A DNA stretch of 64,000 nt from Bursaphelenchus xylophilus. Lineage: Eukaryota > Nematoda > Chromadorea > Rhabditida > Aphelenchoididae. Below the pieces are notes generated by a model. It was not told the origin of the DNA and did not search any database. It worked only from the letters and a program-made list of their open reading frames with translations. The stretch's first letter is position 1; every line of letters begins with the position of its first letter. Position numbers and translations under genes: made by a program. Below, in pieces: positions 41,456 through 54,800 of this stretch. The DNA is taken from NCBI GenBank assembly GCA_904066235.2, contig CAJFCV020000006.1, positions 5,828,001 through 5,892,000 of the forward strand, in the 5' to 3' direction.

Positions 41456-44400
41456 TTAAAAGAGGCCGAAAGTGCCGGCTCCGTTCATGGAAGGGTTCCA
41501 AGTCAAATGAGTGGGCAACCCAGGACTGGGAGTAGGACCCATGCCACCTGAATTGTGGCTGGAACGGCGTTGGCCATTTCTGAACATAGGCGGCGGACCT
41601 CCGTTGAACATTCCAGTTCTACCTCCACTGTTCTGAAATTGGAGATTACAGCTATTCGTGTTCCAAAGTCTTAAAGATCTACAACCGATCCTTACATTTC
41701 TTTGGCCATTCACTTGATTACAGGCCATTTGCTGCCGATGCCCTCCAACCACCCCAACACTGGAGGGTGGTGGTGGAGGCACACTAAAGTCGACTTGACT
41801 GACAGGTGGAGGGGGAACGAAAGGACCCATGGGAATATGATGGGTTAGTTGACCATTGAAAGGTACCATTGGGACAGGATGCTTGGCTATGTTCATATTG
41901 GGAGGCGGGACACTGGTGTTCATTGCGGGCTGGGGTGTTTGTGTGTTGATTAGACGACTTGTAGGGCGGAAATTGGTCGAAGGTGGCTGTTGGAATCGCT
42001 GGGCGGGAGAAACGTTCATCTGAGTATTGTTAAAATATTGGATCGGGGAAGGAGACGCAAGTCCATTCATTAGTTCCATATTGGACCAGTCGGTCTGAGT
42101 AGGGCCAAAGTAATTGGGCTCCACATAATTCCGAGGGGCCAAAAAGTTCTGGGCCAGTTGACTTGGGGGACTGTTCGCTAGCTGATGTCCGAATGGCTGA
42201 CTGTTGCTTGGAAGGAACGAGTAATGACTTGAGAAACCGTTAGCTAAAATTAGACAATTATGAGGCTACATAATGTACCAAGAGCACTTACATTGAGCTA
42301 AGAATGCAGGACTGTTTAGCGATGATTGTGATTCGCTCAACTGTCTCTGGGGAATGGATCTGTGATCAATATGACGATCACGATCAGTATCCATAGCGCC
42401 GTTTAAGTCAGTGGCTCTCGTAATATCCTCCTTCGGCAACAAATCGTTATGCAAATAAGCCGTATCTTCTCCTGGCCAGATATCCTTAACTTTGCTAACC
42501 TTTTTTTGCAGTTCTGCTGCGTGGTCATCATTTATGTACGAGGCCTTCGGGCTGATTTGACCCGCTCTAAAATCAAAGTCGGGCTCAGGAATGGCGTTAT
42601 TGTAAAGCAGTGCTTCTGATTCTCGGGTTAATTCCAGAGGGACATTATCCTTGGTCTTAGATGTCGGACGAGCAATTGGAGCAGGGATATTCTGCCTGAA
42701 GTCGTGCTGCAAAGGACTGGTTGTTATAATCCCCGGATCATTCCAAACTGAAGATTTTGTGAGCCCTGAGAGCGAAACTTCAGGCCCAGACTCTCCAGAG
42801 ACATGGGAAGTTGAAGAGACGGCAATACAGCCAGAGTCGGTGGCCGACACTGGAGAGAAGGAATCATTGGTGCTCTTGGCTTCAGAATCCTTGCGTTTGC
42901 GAATTTCTTCCTTCTTTTTGGGTTGCTTCTTGCTCTTCTCGTCCTTCTGTTTACACTTCTTCTGTTGTTCTTGACGTTCGAGCCGAGCCTTTTCCTTGCT
43001 GACCCTTTCCTCCTCCTGACGTTGTTGTTCTTGACGTTGTTTTTTCGCCTTCCGACTGAGGACTTCCTCGAATTCTCCGCTCTCAGATTGGCCGTCAGTC
43101 GATTGTTCGGGCTGATTGTCGATGACGAAGACGCTCGCGTTGTTCAAATCGACACCCGCCAGCCCGTAGCGAACCGTGCCGGCCTCCTTGGCGGGCCGAC
43201 GGTTCTCGCGGGCGTTTAGTTTGGCATTCTTACTGAGCTGCGGACTGTTGTTCTCGTCGTTGCTCTTCCCGAATGCGACGTTGTTTTGGGACGTAGGGCT
43301 GGCGGGCTTCGCGTTTTTTTGGTTCTGAGGACGCGGCTGTTGGCTGGAGCTAGTTGGGGTCTGGGGTTTAGAAACTTCCGATTGGATCTGCGGTTTGGAT
43401 TGGGATGGCTTTGGGCGCGGCTTTGATGGACGTTGGATCGATTTCTTGCTCCCAGTCGAGTTGTCGAAACGACGGGCATCACTACCATTGGAGTGAGTTT
43501 CCTCGAGTTCTTCATCCTCATCTACAAAAATAGCCATGCTTATTGAATTCAAACCAATCAAAACTACTTTCTATTATAATAAATTAGGCTGCTTACCGTT
43601 TCTGTTTCCCCTGTTGTATTCTCTTCTAGGGCCTCGCTGATTTTGAGATCGGTTCCCGCCCGATTTCCTCTTATCAGCGTTGTCCGAAGATTCCTCAGGG
43701 GTGCGGCGAGGTTTGGAATCCCTCCAAGATTTATTCACAGGAGCTCCTCGCTGAGGTTTTAATGGACGTGGGCCCTGAAAATTAATTTAGTTTTGATGAT
43801 ATTTCTAGTAGAAGCAAGGATGTCTGTCAACTCTTACCTCCTCGTTAGGAGTCCTTCTCTGTTTCTTCTCTTTGGTCTCTTGTTCCATCATATCGACACT
43901 GGCAAAGCCATCTTCGAAATTGTTTTGGAAAGGTCGGGGAGGCGCCACTTCCGTGATGGTATAATCCTCGGCATGGAATTCACCCATATTTGAGAAGTTA
44001 TCCTCCTGAAATCGACAACTTTAATAAAGATAATTTTATGACAAAAATCGGAATCTGTTTTTCTCTAAGAACAACGAGCATAAGAACATGCTTACGGGTT
44101 CGTTCCGTTTCTTTTGGCGATTTCCTACCGGTTTTCTGTTTTGCTCTGGAGCCATTCTCGGCCTTTGGACCGGTGCTTGAGGCTTTTGAGGTCGTCGATT
44201 GCGTTGTTCCCTTCGCTGATCATGATCTTCATGGTATCCATTGCCTTCGTTTACATCATCCCATCCAGTGGCTTCGTCTTTTTCCATTACTGGGAAGTGA
44301 TAATCAAACTTTCTGGTGTGCTTTGCCTAAAATAAAAAATCATCAATAATGAAAATTAAATTCCCGGCCATTTTTAGGGTGTGCCATCTCTTGTGGCCCG

Positions 44401-47325
44401 ATTTGAATCAGCCCGTTCCTTTTTGGCCAAATGTCAAGATTCTTTCTTTCCCTGAATTCTCTAAATCCCCCATTTTGTTTAGTTCCAAATCTGTGGCAGG
44501 AATACAGAAATACCGCCATAAGAACAAAATATCTCAAAAATGGCGAAAATAGTCGTATCTTTCCTGTTACTTGAGGTGATCTTACGAGTGCTATGAGACG
44601 TTCTCCATAAAACCCGTATTTTATGTGGAATTCTTAAAAAAGCTTCCAAACGGGTTCTCAGTAGCCTAAAGCCAATTTTCTGAAATTTATTTTATCTTTT
44701 TCCAACTTCGTCATTTGCACAGGGGGAATTGAACCTGGGTCGCCAGATTGGTAGTTATCATGTTGTCAGATTGACGTCATTTTCGTCATGCGAAATTTTT
44801 CTGTCATTATGATTGTGAAATTGAAATCTTTTGGAAAACTTTTCTAGATTTTTACGAAAAAACTGTAGTAATTTAAAAATTTTCAGAACTAAATGGTCCC
44901 TTCTTGTCAAAACGACTGATGAGATATAGGCAGTAAGAACTAGTTACGACCAATATAAACGGTTCATCATAGTCTATGTTTAACTCGCGTTTGAAGGCTT
45001 CGTAGATCAGTATTTTCAATTTAGCCGGCAATATGATGCAATTTGACGTCAAGTTGTCAGATTGAAAAAAAATCCGTCAAATTAAAAGCGATGACCGAAT
45101 TTTTTTGATCTCGAAAGTCAGCGAAAGTTTGAGACCTTTTGTCGAATTTCGGAACGAAATTTTTCCTACCTGTTTCTGTTCGCCAAGTCTCTCTCTTTTT
45201 TATGGCCCACGTAGTATAACAACCTACCTCTCCCCAAGTGTGTTTTTCCTCCTGTTGTTTCTGAACTTGCTGTTGTTGCTGTTCTTCCATTCGCTTCTTC
45301 CAAACATTTTCTGCTGGTACTTGTGGTCTGCTTTCCTTTTGATGTACCTCCTTTTGATTTTGAGGTTTACCAGCTCCAGGGGCTTTGTTAAACCTGTTCA
45401 GTGATTCCTGACTCTGTCTTTGTTCATACTGACCATGTTTCACCGGTCTCCCAAATCTTGTGAGCTGGCTTAGAGTCTCGGCACTTTCTTCTTCAGTCAT
45501 GGAGCTCAGATTGGATCGAGTTGAGAAATATTCGGCGCTCTTCTCGTCATTCCTCTTCAACATCCTGTACACCGGCTGCTGAGCTTGATTTCGATTGTAT
45601 CCTTGGCTCTTCTGGCCTTCGAAGTATTCATTCATTTCGCGAGTAGGTTCTCTGTCTCGATTCATATCCCGATGGTACCTATTTTGGTTATCATCACCGT
45701 TCTCTGATCTACGTTTGGTCCTTCTTTCGTTTCCATACATGCCATAAGCGTCGAATTCGTCGCTGTACGAATTGGATACAGGCCGGTTCCGTCCTTGGAA
45801 TCCGCCGTTGTCGTATTTTCCAGCGTACTCGTTGCCGTGATAACCATTTCCTTCGTTTCGAGGATACCATTCGTCCTCGGCTCGGTAGCTGGATTGACGA
45901 GGGCGACGGTCGGGAGGAGGAGGTCCCCACCTTGCAGCGTCTTCCCAATTGTTCGGCTCGTCGTATCTCGGCGGCTTCTGATATCCTGAATCGCCGTGCC
46001 CAGACGTAAGTGGCTGAGGTTGGTAAAAGTCCTGTCGAGGTTTGGAGTACTCGTCTTGCAAAGGACGGCCCCAACCTTCGTGCGAAGGCTCCTCCATCGG
46101 CTCCTGGGGCTGGGAGTAAAGTCGACGAACATCCTGGCTGCGTCCACCTTGAGGTTGAAGTGGCTGAGCATGCACAGGATAAGGTTCGGGTTGAGGAGTT
46201 TGGACTGCGGGTTGAGGAGACGTCTGGTGAATCTCGTGGACAGGTTCCACGACTTTTTGAGCCAATTGCCGTTCCTCCGACTTCTCCTTGGAGTCCATGG
46301 AAAGCTGAGCCAACTTCTGGCGGAAGTCGTACCGCTTGTTTGGCTGGTTGCTGGGGCGAGATCCTTCGGGAGCCCCAATATAACGATCGGGGATTTTTCG
46401 GTCGACATTGGACCTGGGTGCCGTCGAGGCTCCAATATAGCCGGAACCAGTCGATTGAGGCGGCGGGATGTTGACGATCTTGTCGGCAGACTCGTCTGCT
46501 TTGGAGGACGGTTGCCCTGAAAGAAAATAAACAGTGGAAACTTTGACCTAAAAACTACAACACAAAAAAATCAACACTTACTGGATGACTTGGACAAGTC
46601 GTTTGATGCCGTCAGAGCACCCGTTGTTGACGGCGGCGTTGACTTGGTGGGTGATGTCCCCACAGCAGCAGCGAGCGGTGGGAATTCGCGACTGTTGGTC
46701 GCTGCATTGCCCGCTGCTTTGCCTACACGTAAAGAATGAGCTGGATTGGGCTTGACCTTCTCTACTGGAGCAGCTTGGCCATTGGCTGCACTCTTGGCCC
46801 AATTCGGACGCAAGTCTGGGGAATTCGATTGATTCTCCGAATTCTGAAAACAATTTCACATCGCATAAACTATATTAAAAAACTGACTTCTAGTATAACA
46901 TCAAATTTCAGAAAAAAACTCGGTCACAACCAAATAAAAATCCAATAAAAATTCAACCTCATAAAGAAAATGGCTGTATTACCTTGTTGTCGGACGTGTC
47001 GGCTGGCTTGTTCCATCCTTGTCCACCCTGAGGCACTATTATTACACTCGGATCTTGACCAATCTCAGACTTGAGTGAAGGTAGAGTTGCAGGCGGGGGC
47101 ATACGCCGGACGATAGTTGAAGTTTTTCCAAGAACTTGAAGGCCATTTTTGACAGAGCCTGGAATTTTCAGGTAAAATTTTGGAAAAGGTACCTAAAATT
47201 GAAAAATGCTCAATCACAGGATACTTACCGGCGGCCCGGCCGCTTGCGTTATTCCTTCCGGCGTACACACTATTCACGTTGTGTGATCGGGGCTTCGCGG
47301 CGCCCGTAACCCCCCAGGACGACAT
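41456..47325 (-). CDS. PRRC2: PRRC2 / BAT2 family protein
   Basis: PRRC2 proteins are large disordered RNA-granule proteins that promote translation through leaky-scanning control. About 10 exons. The BAT2 N-terminal domain is clear: SVYAG in the first exon (ATG at 47325), then [34 protein letters not shown] and PQGGQGW; a later EFPPLAA corresponds to the family's EEFPTL. The rest is low complexity: a Glu/Arg/Gln/Tyr-rich part (46517-45230), EDNF and HAEDYTITE motifs, a long Lys/Gln/Ser-rich exon (about 43540-42292) with a [10 protein letters not shown] helix, and a Pro/Asn-rich tail ending GAGTFGLF. Internal splice sites in the 43.5-45.2 kb part were not all resolved. The roughly 0.9-kb intron around 44350-45230 contains a tRNA-like fragment. 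Confidence 0.82.
44718..44790 (-). repeat. tRNA-like 3' half (B box only)
   Basis: On the minus strand an exact B box (ggttcaattcc, 44735-44725) sits in a tRNA-style context, but no A box and no cloverleaf can be made. Likely a fragment of a tRNA-derived repeat in a PRRC2 intron. Confidence 0.3.
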
Positions 47326-49153
47326 AAGTGAGTGGAGACGCTGGTCCACTGGCCAAAAGAAGATCGAAGTGAGCGGATGAATGGAACGGTGGAATTTTGG
47401 CGGAGTTGGGCAACACTTTCACAATAATTTTTAATTAAAAGGCTCACTCGGAGCCCGGAAGACACTGGATCTGTAGATTATAACTCGGGAATGGCTTGGA
47501 ATATATTTTTGGAAGGATGGATGGCTGCCTCGTGAATTCCCCTTGATTTGACTTGTTCAGACCCTGAAAGAAAAAGGAAATTCGCCCGTATCGTTTTCCA
47601 GACCCCATCCCTACAAACTGTCCGGATATCTACCTAAATAATCCTGGCCGTACTCGACGAAGTTCTTACCGGATTGGTTTGTGCTAGCGGTTGGCGCAGA
47701 AAGAAGATTTTTTGCCCACTGAAAACAAAAAAAAATCGTTGAAAATTGAGGCGGGAAACAAACGGACAGATCAAAACTCTAACACGACCAAATTAAGGTA
47801 TTGGACTCAAAAATATTGGCCCGGACCCACTAGGGAGAGATCTTTACCCCAGATTTCGCCCTTTCTCCGCGGAAAAACGCGCACGTCTGGCCCGAGGATG
47901 ATAGTGCGGTTAGAAGGGAGAGAAGACGGGGCAGAGTGGAAGGCAACCGTCCGTCTCCCTCTCTGACCATCCGTTTTCAATCTCTTTTTCGTCTGTGAGT
48001 GTGTCTCTGGCAGCCTTTCCTTTTTCTCTCACCATCACAGCTGACGGCGCGGTGCTTTCAGAACGCGCTCTTTCCTTATTCTATCCATCTTCTTGTAGTG
48101 CCCTGTCGCGGTTAACCCCATGGTCGGGGTCAACGCTCTCCAACGGCGGTTTGCGAGGATCGTGTCCCTTTTCTCTTTCTCTAACCGAGCTTGCAGACGC
48201 AGCTCCCGTAAGTCGACAAGCCAAAGAGTTGCCTGGACTCTCCACCCTGCGCTTGGTCTCTCGGTTAATGACGGCCTTTACGTTTATCGTTCTCTCCGCA
48301 ACCTCTTTTTGTCTGACAGTCTCCACTTTTCATATTCTCCCTTCTCCAGTCAGCTGTGCGTGTTTTCTCGGCTTCACTCTCGACTCGCCTCAGGAAGAGG
48401 TTAGAACCGTTCCGGGATCCGCGTTTTCGCCGTCCATGGCCATGGCCTCTCCTTCTGGCCGCGGCGCCGAATGTTACCGACTGGTTTTATTCGCGCATGG
48501 CTAAGCGGAAAGACGAGAAGCAGAACGAGCCCCCGAGGGTTCGCAAGGTGTTTGATCAAAAACGACAAAAAAGAATGAAATAGAATGCCAGAAAACACTT
48601 GATCCGAGGGAAGATGCCTAAAACAACACTTCAGACAAGATGGGGGTTATGCCCTCGAGGAAAGGGAGGGTATGACGCTTAAACAGAGAAGGCGACGATC
48701 TTCAAATTTGGATGCCATCTCAAGGGGATGGTCGAGAGAGTCGAAGCCAAGCCCTCGAGCTCGAGGCGGTCGGCATTCCCGGAAATTAGCATGGAGATGA
48801 ATGAAATGGAAATCGCTTTAGATCCATCAGAAGAGGATTCAGTGTGTCTCGGTAATTATTTTTTCGCTCTTCCCATATTAAAATAGATAATCGTGGAGCT
48901 CTTCTTTTGTAAACGTCTTCCGCTCCAAACCCGAACTCGATGTCATTAAAGATGTCATCCTGGATTTCATTTTCTTTTATGAGCTGGATACGTTCAGGTT
49001 TACTTTGCGGGATAACATATCATCATCTTGTAGTTTTACATTAGTCTCCTTGACTTGTAATAATATTTATTTAATTTGTAATCATTTCTTTTAAGGCTCC
49101 TCTTATGGTATGCGATGATCTGGAGGTTGCACATTCTATTGCATTTGGTTACA
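47326..49153. other. PRRC2 / 49.2-kb gene divergent intergenic region
   Basis: Contains the presumed promoters and 5' UTRs of PRRC2 (minus) and the next gene (plus). A short Met-rich frame beginning MEMNEMEIALDPSEEDSV (48791) ends in a good donor (ctcg|gtaatt), and a protein-like stretch (VFRSKPELDVIKDVILDFIF, about 48918-48998) ends in another; I could not join them in frame, so they may be exons of an unresolved small gene or 5' exons of the gene at 49154. Confidence 0.35.
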
Positions 49154-50393
49154 ATGTACGTTAATTCAGTTGGCTTGACTCCTCTACCCCATCAATTACG
49201 GTATTTTGTTCGATCGACGAGGACACCTCGTATTCAGGGGATTAAAAATATCAACAGATTTAGCACAAAGAAACCGAGTGAGGATAAGGAGAGTTCAGAT
49301 ATTACATCTACGCTTCCCGGGATAGCTGTAAGTGATAATATTAAATTCTAATAGGAGAATTAGAATTTTAATAGCAAAGAAATGGAGGCCATGTTGTTGG
49401 ATCCAGAGCTGAAGTCGTTAAAGTCGAAGATAAGTGATGGAATCGAGGCTCAGAGAGAACTGAAGGCCAGGCTAAGGAGATTAAATATTCAGACCAGATA
49501 TCGGGCGGTAAAAACAGCGACAAAAACTGGCGACAGCTGGAAGAAACCGCTTTTAAAACAACTTGGTGTCCGGATTACTAAACAAAGTGAGCGGGTTTAA
49601 AGTTATGTTAAATAAATTGTACACAGCTGTTATTATATTCATGATTTAACGAGCGTTTTAGAGGCGACTACGAAACGCAGATCAGAAGGTAAATTGAAGA
49701 ATCTGAAGACCTTTAAGCCTCACAAATATGTGAAGACAGGGAGAGCGGAACAATCCAATTTGATTACCAAACGATTCTATTCGGATAAGCCTCCGCCGAC
49801 TCAGGTTCAAGTCGAACGTATGTTGTATTAATTGGCCTCACTGTTAGATTAAATTATGTCATAATTCTTCGAATCAAAAAATGTTTATTTCAGCCTCGAA
49901 AGTTGTCGCAGAGATCCAAGAATCAGTAAAAAAAGCGTTGAACAAAGTGTTTTCCTCTGGGAAATTGGCACAGATCGATGATTTCGATGAGGTTGTGGTG
50001 AAAAAGGTATGATTTTGTAACATTTTCTTTTACCACTTTGAAGTTTTTTTATCATCTACAAGTTCCTTGTTTCGAAATAATCGCCACACCTTTCGCGTAA
50101 TCCTCCAAAACCTTTTAAGAAAGTTTTAAGATGTGACCCAGTTACTAAATAGTATTGTACTCTATTCGATCGACGTCTTCATGTTTTAGAAGCACCGTCA
50201 CGAAAGTCCGAAATCTTTTGCTCTTCCCAAGAAATTCGACCTCTACCCAACTCAGCCCGCCTTCTGCCGTCGATGTTACAAGTTTTTCTCGACGATTATT
50301 GATGCCGATGTCACCAAAGTGTACCAATATTGCTGTACGGTGGGGAACCACAAGAGTCGGATCTTGCAGGGAGTCAAGCTGAGAACCCTCTGA
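49154..50393 (+). CDS. Basic protein with mitochondrial-type N-terminus, not recognised
   Basis: Five exons (49154-49327, 49364-49586, 49662-49817, 49894-50006, 50190-50393) splice cleanly to 289 codons. The first 45 residues are Arg/Ser-rich without acidic residues (RYFVRSTRTPR, INRFSTKK), like a presequence. Then come a charged helical region (ELKSLKSKISDGIEAQRELK), a Lys/Arg-rich segment (KLKNLKTFKPHKYVKTGRAE), a helix (AEIQESVKKALNKVFSSGKL) and a tail with four cysteines (FCRRC ... YQYCC). AATAAA lies 16 bp past the stop. I cannot name the family; a mitochondrial ribosomal or RNA-linked protein would fit the composition. The last exon is also open on the other strand, but the multi-exon plus-strand model is better supported. 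It converges on the odd-skipped gene. Confidence 0.65.
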
Positions 50394-50816
50394 ACATGTT
50401 TTTGTGTAAATAAACCTGTTATCAGTGACACCTCTTCCTCACACCTGATAAGACGCCCAACTTCTGCCTTCAATTTATTTGCATGGCATTATATTCGGGG
50501 ATTAAGATTGGGGATGAACAAGGTCGCGACATTTCAATGTTATTTATTTAAGATAAGAGATTGGGTGGACAATATAATTGTAAAGTGACTTAGCAATAGT
50601 TACGCGAAACAGACTGGCGATGCTTACAAGTGGAAGTGGAGAGATTGCGCCATCATCGTTTCATTGCGAAAATAACGCTCGGTTACTGTTAGAGTCAAGA
50701 ATTAGACTCGTATCACAAGTAGTGGATAAACACTACTCACTCGTATTTTACATAATGTATCAATGAAAATGATGACAACGCAAAGAGCCCTCCCTCTTCA
50801 GCCTAGAACACTTAAA

Positions 50817-51816
50817 TTAGGCCACAATTTCTGGCTCTCCCAAAGATTGCGGGGAATCGGAGTCGGATGTTGTAGGATAATATTGGAGAGATTCACTCAA
50901 CTTCTCCTCAAAAATACTCCTTTTGGACATTGAGAGTTTGGCTGGGGGGAGATTGTGGGCCGTGGATCGATGGGTCTGGAGGGTCCGGGCTTGGCAAAAC
51001 CCTTTTCCACATTCTTCACAGGTGTAGGGCTTTTCTTTGGAATGGGTATATCTGAAAACAGATTGTAAATAACTTATTAATTCTTAAAAAACAAAATTTT
51101 AAGACAAACTTACTTGTGATCTCTCAGATGATCTTGTCTTCTAAATTTCTTCGAGCAGATCTCACAAGGATAAGGCCTTTCGTTGGTATGTGTTCGTTCG
51201 TGTATCAGAAGATTATATGACTTTGTGAAATGACGATTGCAAAAGCGGCAGATGAACTGTTTCTTTGGCCTTGTCGCTCGGTTTCCACTGCGCCGACCGG
51301 GTAGCATAAACCTAAAAACATTTAAAAAATTAATAAAAACCTACCACAGTGATGTAAAAATTATACAAAAATTTAGACTCACCATGGTGCTCGAAGATTA
51401 TTGTACATGTTCTGCTGTCGAATCAATGGAGTTTGAGGAAAGGAGGGAGTAAATTGAGGCAAGGGGGTGGATGATGTACTTGAAGATGAAGGTTTCTCTT
51501 CCTCCGGTGAGTCCACACATGTCGCAATCTTTGTGAAATCAAATTTGGGGGACTGTTCCTTGTCCTTTGTATTATCAGCAGCCTCCCTTTTCAAGTTGTT
51601 CATCTCAGTCAGCTTCTGGAGAAACATAAAAAAATTGGCCTGCTGATTGATCAAATTCTGCCGCCATATCTGATTATTCATCAACAGATTAGGGAAGATG
51701 GAGCCAGAAGATGAAGTAGGACTTAGATTGGTCATCCTGAAGGGGTTCGGGTTCATGGTGATGGACAACGCCGGGGGCTGAGTGGAAGCGGCCGAAACGC
51801 CGGGCGGACACACCAT
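50817..51816 (-). CDS. odd: Odd-skipped-related C2H2 zinc-finger transcription factor
   Basis: Nuclear DNA-binding protein of the odd-skipped/OSR family, which controls gut and mesoderm development. Three exons (51816-51383, 51311-51114, 51051-50817) give 288 residues. The N-terminal half is Ser/Pro/Asn-rich. Three tandem C2H2 fingers follow: [20 protein letters not shown], then [20 protein letters not shown], then [20 protein letters not shown], preceded by the family-specific RPKKQ. The finger sequences are nearly those of fly odd and vertebrate OSR1/2. The ATG directly follows attactgtttcag, so this is either a trans-spliced first exon or a second exon. The 6.5 kb upstream carries no other gene, which fits a developmental regulator with a large control region. 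Confidence 0.93.
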
Positions 51817-54800
51817 CTGAAACAGTAATTATTAGGATTAATTAGAATTAAGTGGTGATGAACAAAGGCGGCATCGGCACGTTACTTTAATAAAAAACGG
51901 CTCGGCCCGCCCTCCGGGCCGAACTCCCGTTTGAGCGCCGAGAGCGCGTGGCGGCGGCCGAATGATTGCTCCAGGGCCTGATTGGGCCCGAATCAAAGCC
52001 CGTACCGCCAAAAGTGCCGAGCTTGAGCATAATCAAAATGAAGAATAATAAATTTTATGAGCACCTTGGTCTCTTCATCGTCACCTTTGAAATAATCGTT
52101 AAGAGAAGGAGGCCCGCTCTTTTATCAGAACACCATTAGCAATCGCCCAATTATTGCTACCGTTAATGAGCAGATCAAAAGGCCCACACCGACCGACGGC
52201 CTGGACCCACAAAAACGCCTCGAGGCCATAAACCTGGGATGGCAGACAAAGTATTTGGATTTGGACGGGTTTTTGGAAATCTGGGTGGGATTTTGAAATC
52301 ATTAGGTTAGAAAGATACGGTAAGGAAAAAAGTGATTTGGAAAAATGGTGTACAATACGCGCTTATTACAGAATATAAATTATGTTTGCAGAAATGGCCG
52401 AAGACTGAGGGTCAAAAGGGTTTTACGAAAATCCCCAGAATCGCGTTGAATCCAGAATCCCCAGGACCATTATGAACCCCCTTTTTTGGACAAATTGAGT
52501 CTGCATTGCCTGTGGCACATTCAGATGATTGATCCCAAAGTATTATGTAAATCCATTTGGGGACACACGCAAACCAAATAAATCTGTCAGAGCGCCCCTA
52601 ATAAAATGGCTAAAACCCATTTTGAGGAGAAAAGAGAAGATGGGTAAGACCTTTACAGTAAGTTGAATGTCAAGGCTGAAAGAAAGGGAAGCAGAGCAGT
52701 CCGACTTGTTTTCTGACTCCCTGACTTCACACTCACTACTACTGACTTCTTATCTTTGAGTACCGTAATCCGGCCTTAATCCTTGCCCGGCGAAAAACTT
52801 GCGGCAATGATAAGGACATTAGACTCGATGGGTTGATGGACAAGGAGAAGAAAGACTTGTTGACCGACGATAAGGGGAGGAATATACGAGCAAGCTCAAG
52901 AAAGTATATACTGCGCCTTGTTAATCAATCATCCCCAAAATTTATATTGGGTATAAATTTAGTCGACACTTGCTACCGGCGAACAGATTAATATTTTAAA
53001 ATATCATCTCAGAGTGAACAAAAACAGTTAAGTGAACGGAAAGCCCGGAGGGAAAGGACGCGTTTGAGCGTTCTGATACGTCTGAAGAAGTCTCTCCCCT
53101 TTTATGATTCTGAAGAATTATGGGAGCGACGTCTCAAATGCCTCTGAAATCACCCGTTTCGGTGGGAGAATCTGCGAAAAAAGGGAGAAGAATTGGTCCA
53201 GGGGGCGGGGCCAACTACCAGCCAATCAAATCCCGCGCTTCCTCTCAAGTATGCCACGGCAAATCATCGGGAAATATTATGGGTTCGGCGGACATATTGG
53301 GGATATTAACTTCTTTGTTTGAGCTTAATTATGGTATTCAAAGGGATATTCGTAAGTATAAGTTACAAAATCGCGAGAAAATAAGTAAGAAACGAGGAAG
53401 TTTGTCGTTTCGAAGCCTTTCATTTTAAAGTCGGAAAATCACTCACACTGGCAGTAACACAAGCTAAGATAAAATAGGAATAAATATTATGTATCACCTC
53501 ACTTTCCCACCTCAGAGAATCTCCATAACACAAGACCGGAACCTCAGGTAACATAAACATAATACAGAGTGCCTTCCCCAAGAGTACCGGTCACATTTCC
53601 ACGAGGTATTGTAATTGAGCGGGTCACTTACAAGTGATTATTACGTCATAAAAACAGAATTCAAATGCAGAAAGAAGCGTGGCTTTCAGGGGTTAGGTGG
53701 GAATTGTAAAGTTAATGTAACAGAGACAACAGATCTCAGTGCAATAGAAAACAGATCTGCGATATCTTTGCTTCCTTGTTTAAAACATTGGAAAGAGTTT
53801 TGTAATATTGATTGAAACCCTTCAGCAGGCTGATTGTATCAAAATCATTCTCAATTCAAGACTTTGATGAATTAAATCGCCATCAATAATATCAGCCCAA
53901 AAACAATAAATCGATTATTCGAATTGGCTTCCCCGTCAAATAAAACTCAATTTTGAAGAGGGAGCCCTTTATGTCTTATTGTAAAAGTAGTACGCTTGGA
54001 CAGAGTTACGGTCAACTGACTCCTCAACTACCGTCTCTCTTCTGGATCCCCACAAAAAAATTACGGGACCGGATAATCCCTTAAGGCGCTTGGAAATGGG
54101 ACAAATCGCTAGGGAAAGTGACGAAAATCCTGCGAGCAAACAGATTTTATCTGGAAAGGGTTACTGTAATGCGGGAGTCACTGAAGGCAGAGTTTCTATT
54201 TGAAGAAGGAGATGAAGGCTTATGTGATACTAGTGAGAGATTCCTTCCAAAACTATCTATTGTTAAGATTTATGTAGAAAAAAATTGAGAGGAATATGAA
54301 AATTACAGGAAACTTCTGTATGGCAAACATTTTTTTTTGCTTTTCACAACAATACCAAAAGATTTTTCGGTTGAATTCGTCCGATATTACATAAATTTTT
54401 GCTGAGTATTGCAAAATAAATCAAGTTAAACATCAACTCCGGCCCCTCCAGCGATTTACAATTATTTTTGCTTAACCCAACGCAAGAACTTCAGCCATGC
54501 TTACGACTGGTGAAATACAATACGCTCTAAATAACACCAGGCGATGAGCGACTTTTACACCTTAAAAGTAAACAAAAACAAAGGGGAAACACCGGCAGTT
54601 TTGGCCTTTTACGGCATCGGCTTGAACCCGATTCCGTTACAGATCCTGGCCGAAACAAAGACACACTTAAGCCTGGTTATTGTAATAATAGCGGAATATT
54701 AAGAGGATGGATGCGCAATAAAAGGAAAACATGGACAAAAGAGTGGATAATCTGAAACAATTCAGCCGGCTTTGTCATTGCTAAAAGGATATCTGACAAA

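Noticed and set aside
45662..46520. Plus- and minus-strand open frames of 150-257 codons in other frames of the long PRRC2 exon.
   Set aside because: Shadows of a compositionally biased coding exon with few stops in any frame.
50145..50351. A fairly protein-like minus-strand frame antisense to the last exon of the 49.2-kb gene.
   Set aside because: The plus-strand exon joins four others in frame with good splice sites and a downstream AATAAA; the minus frame has no partners.
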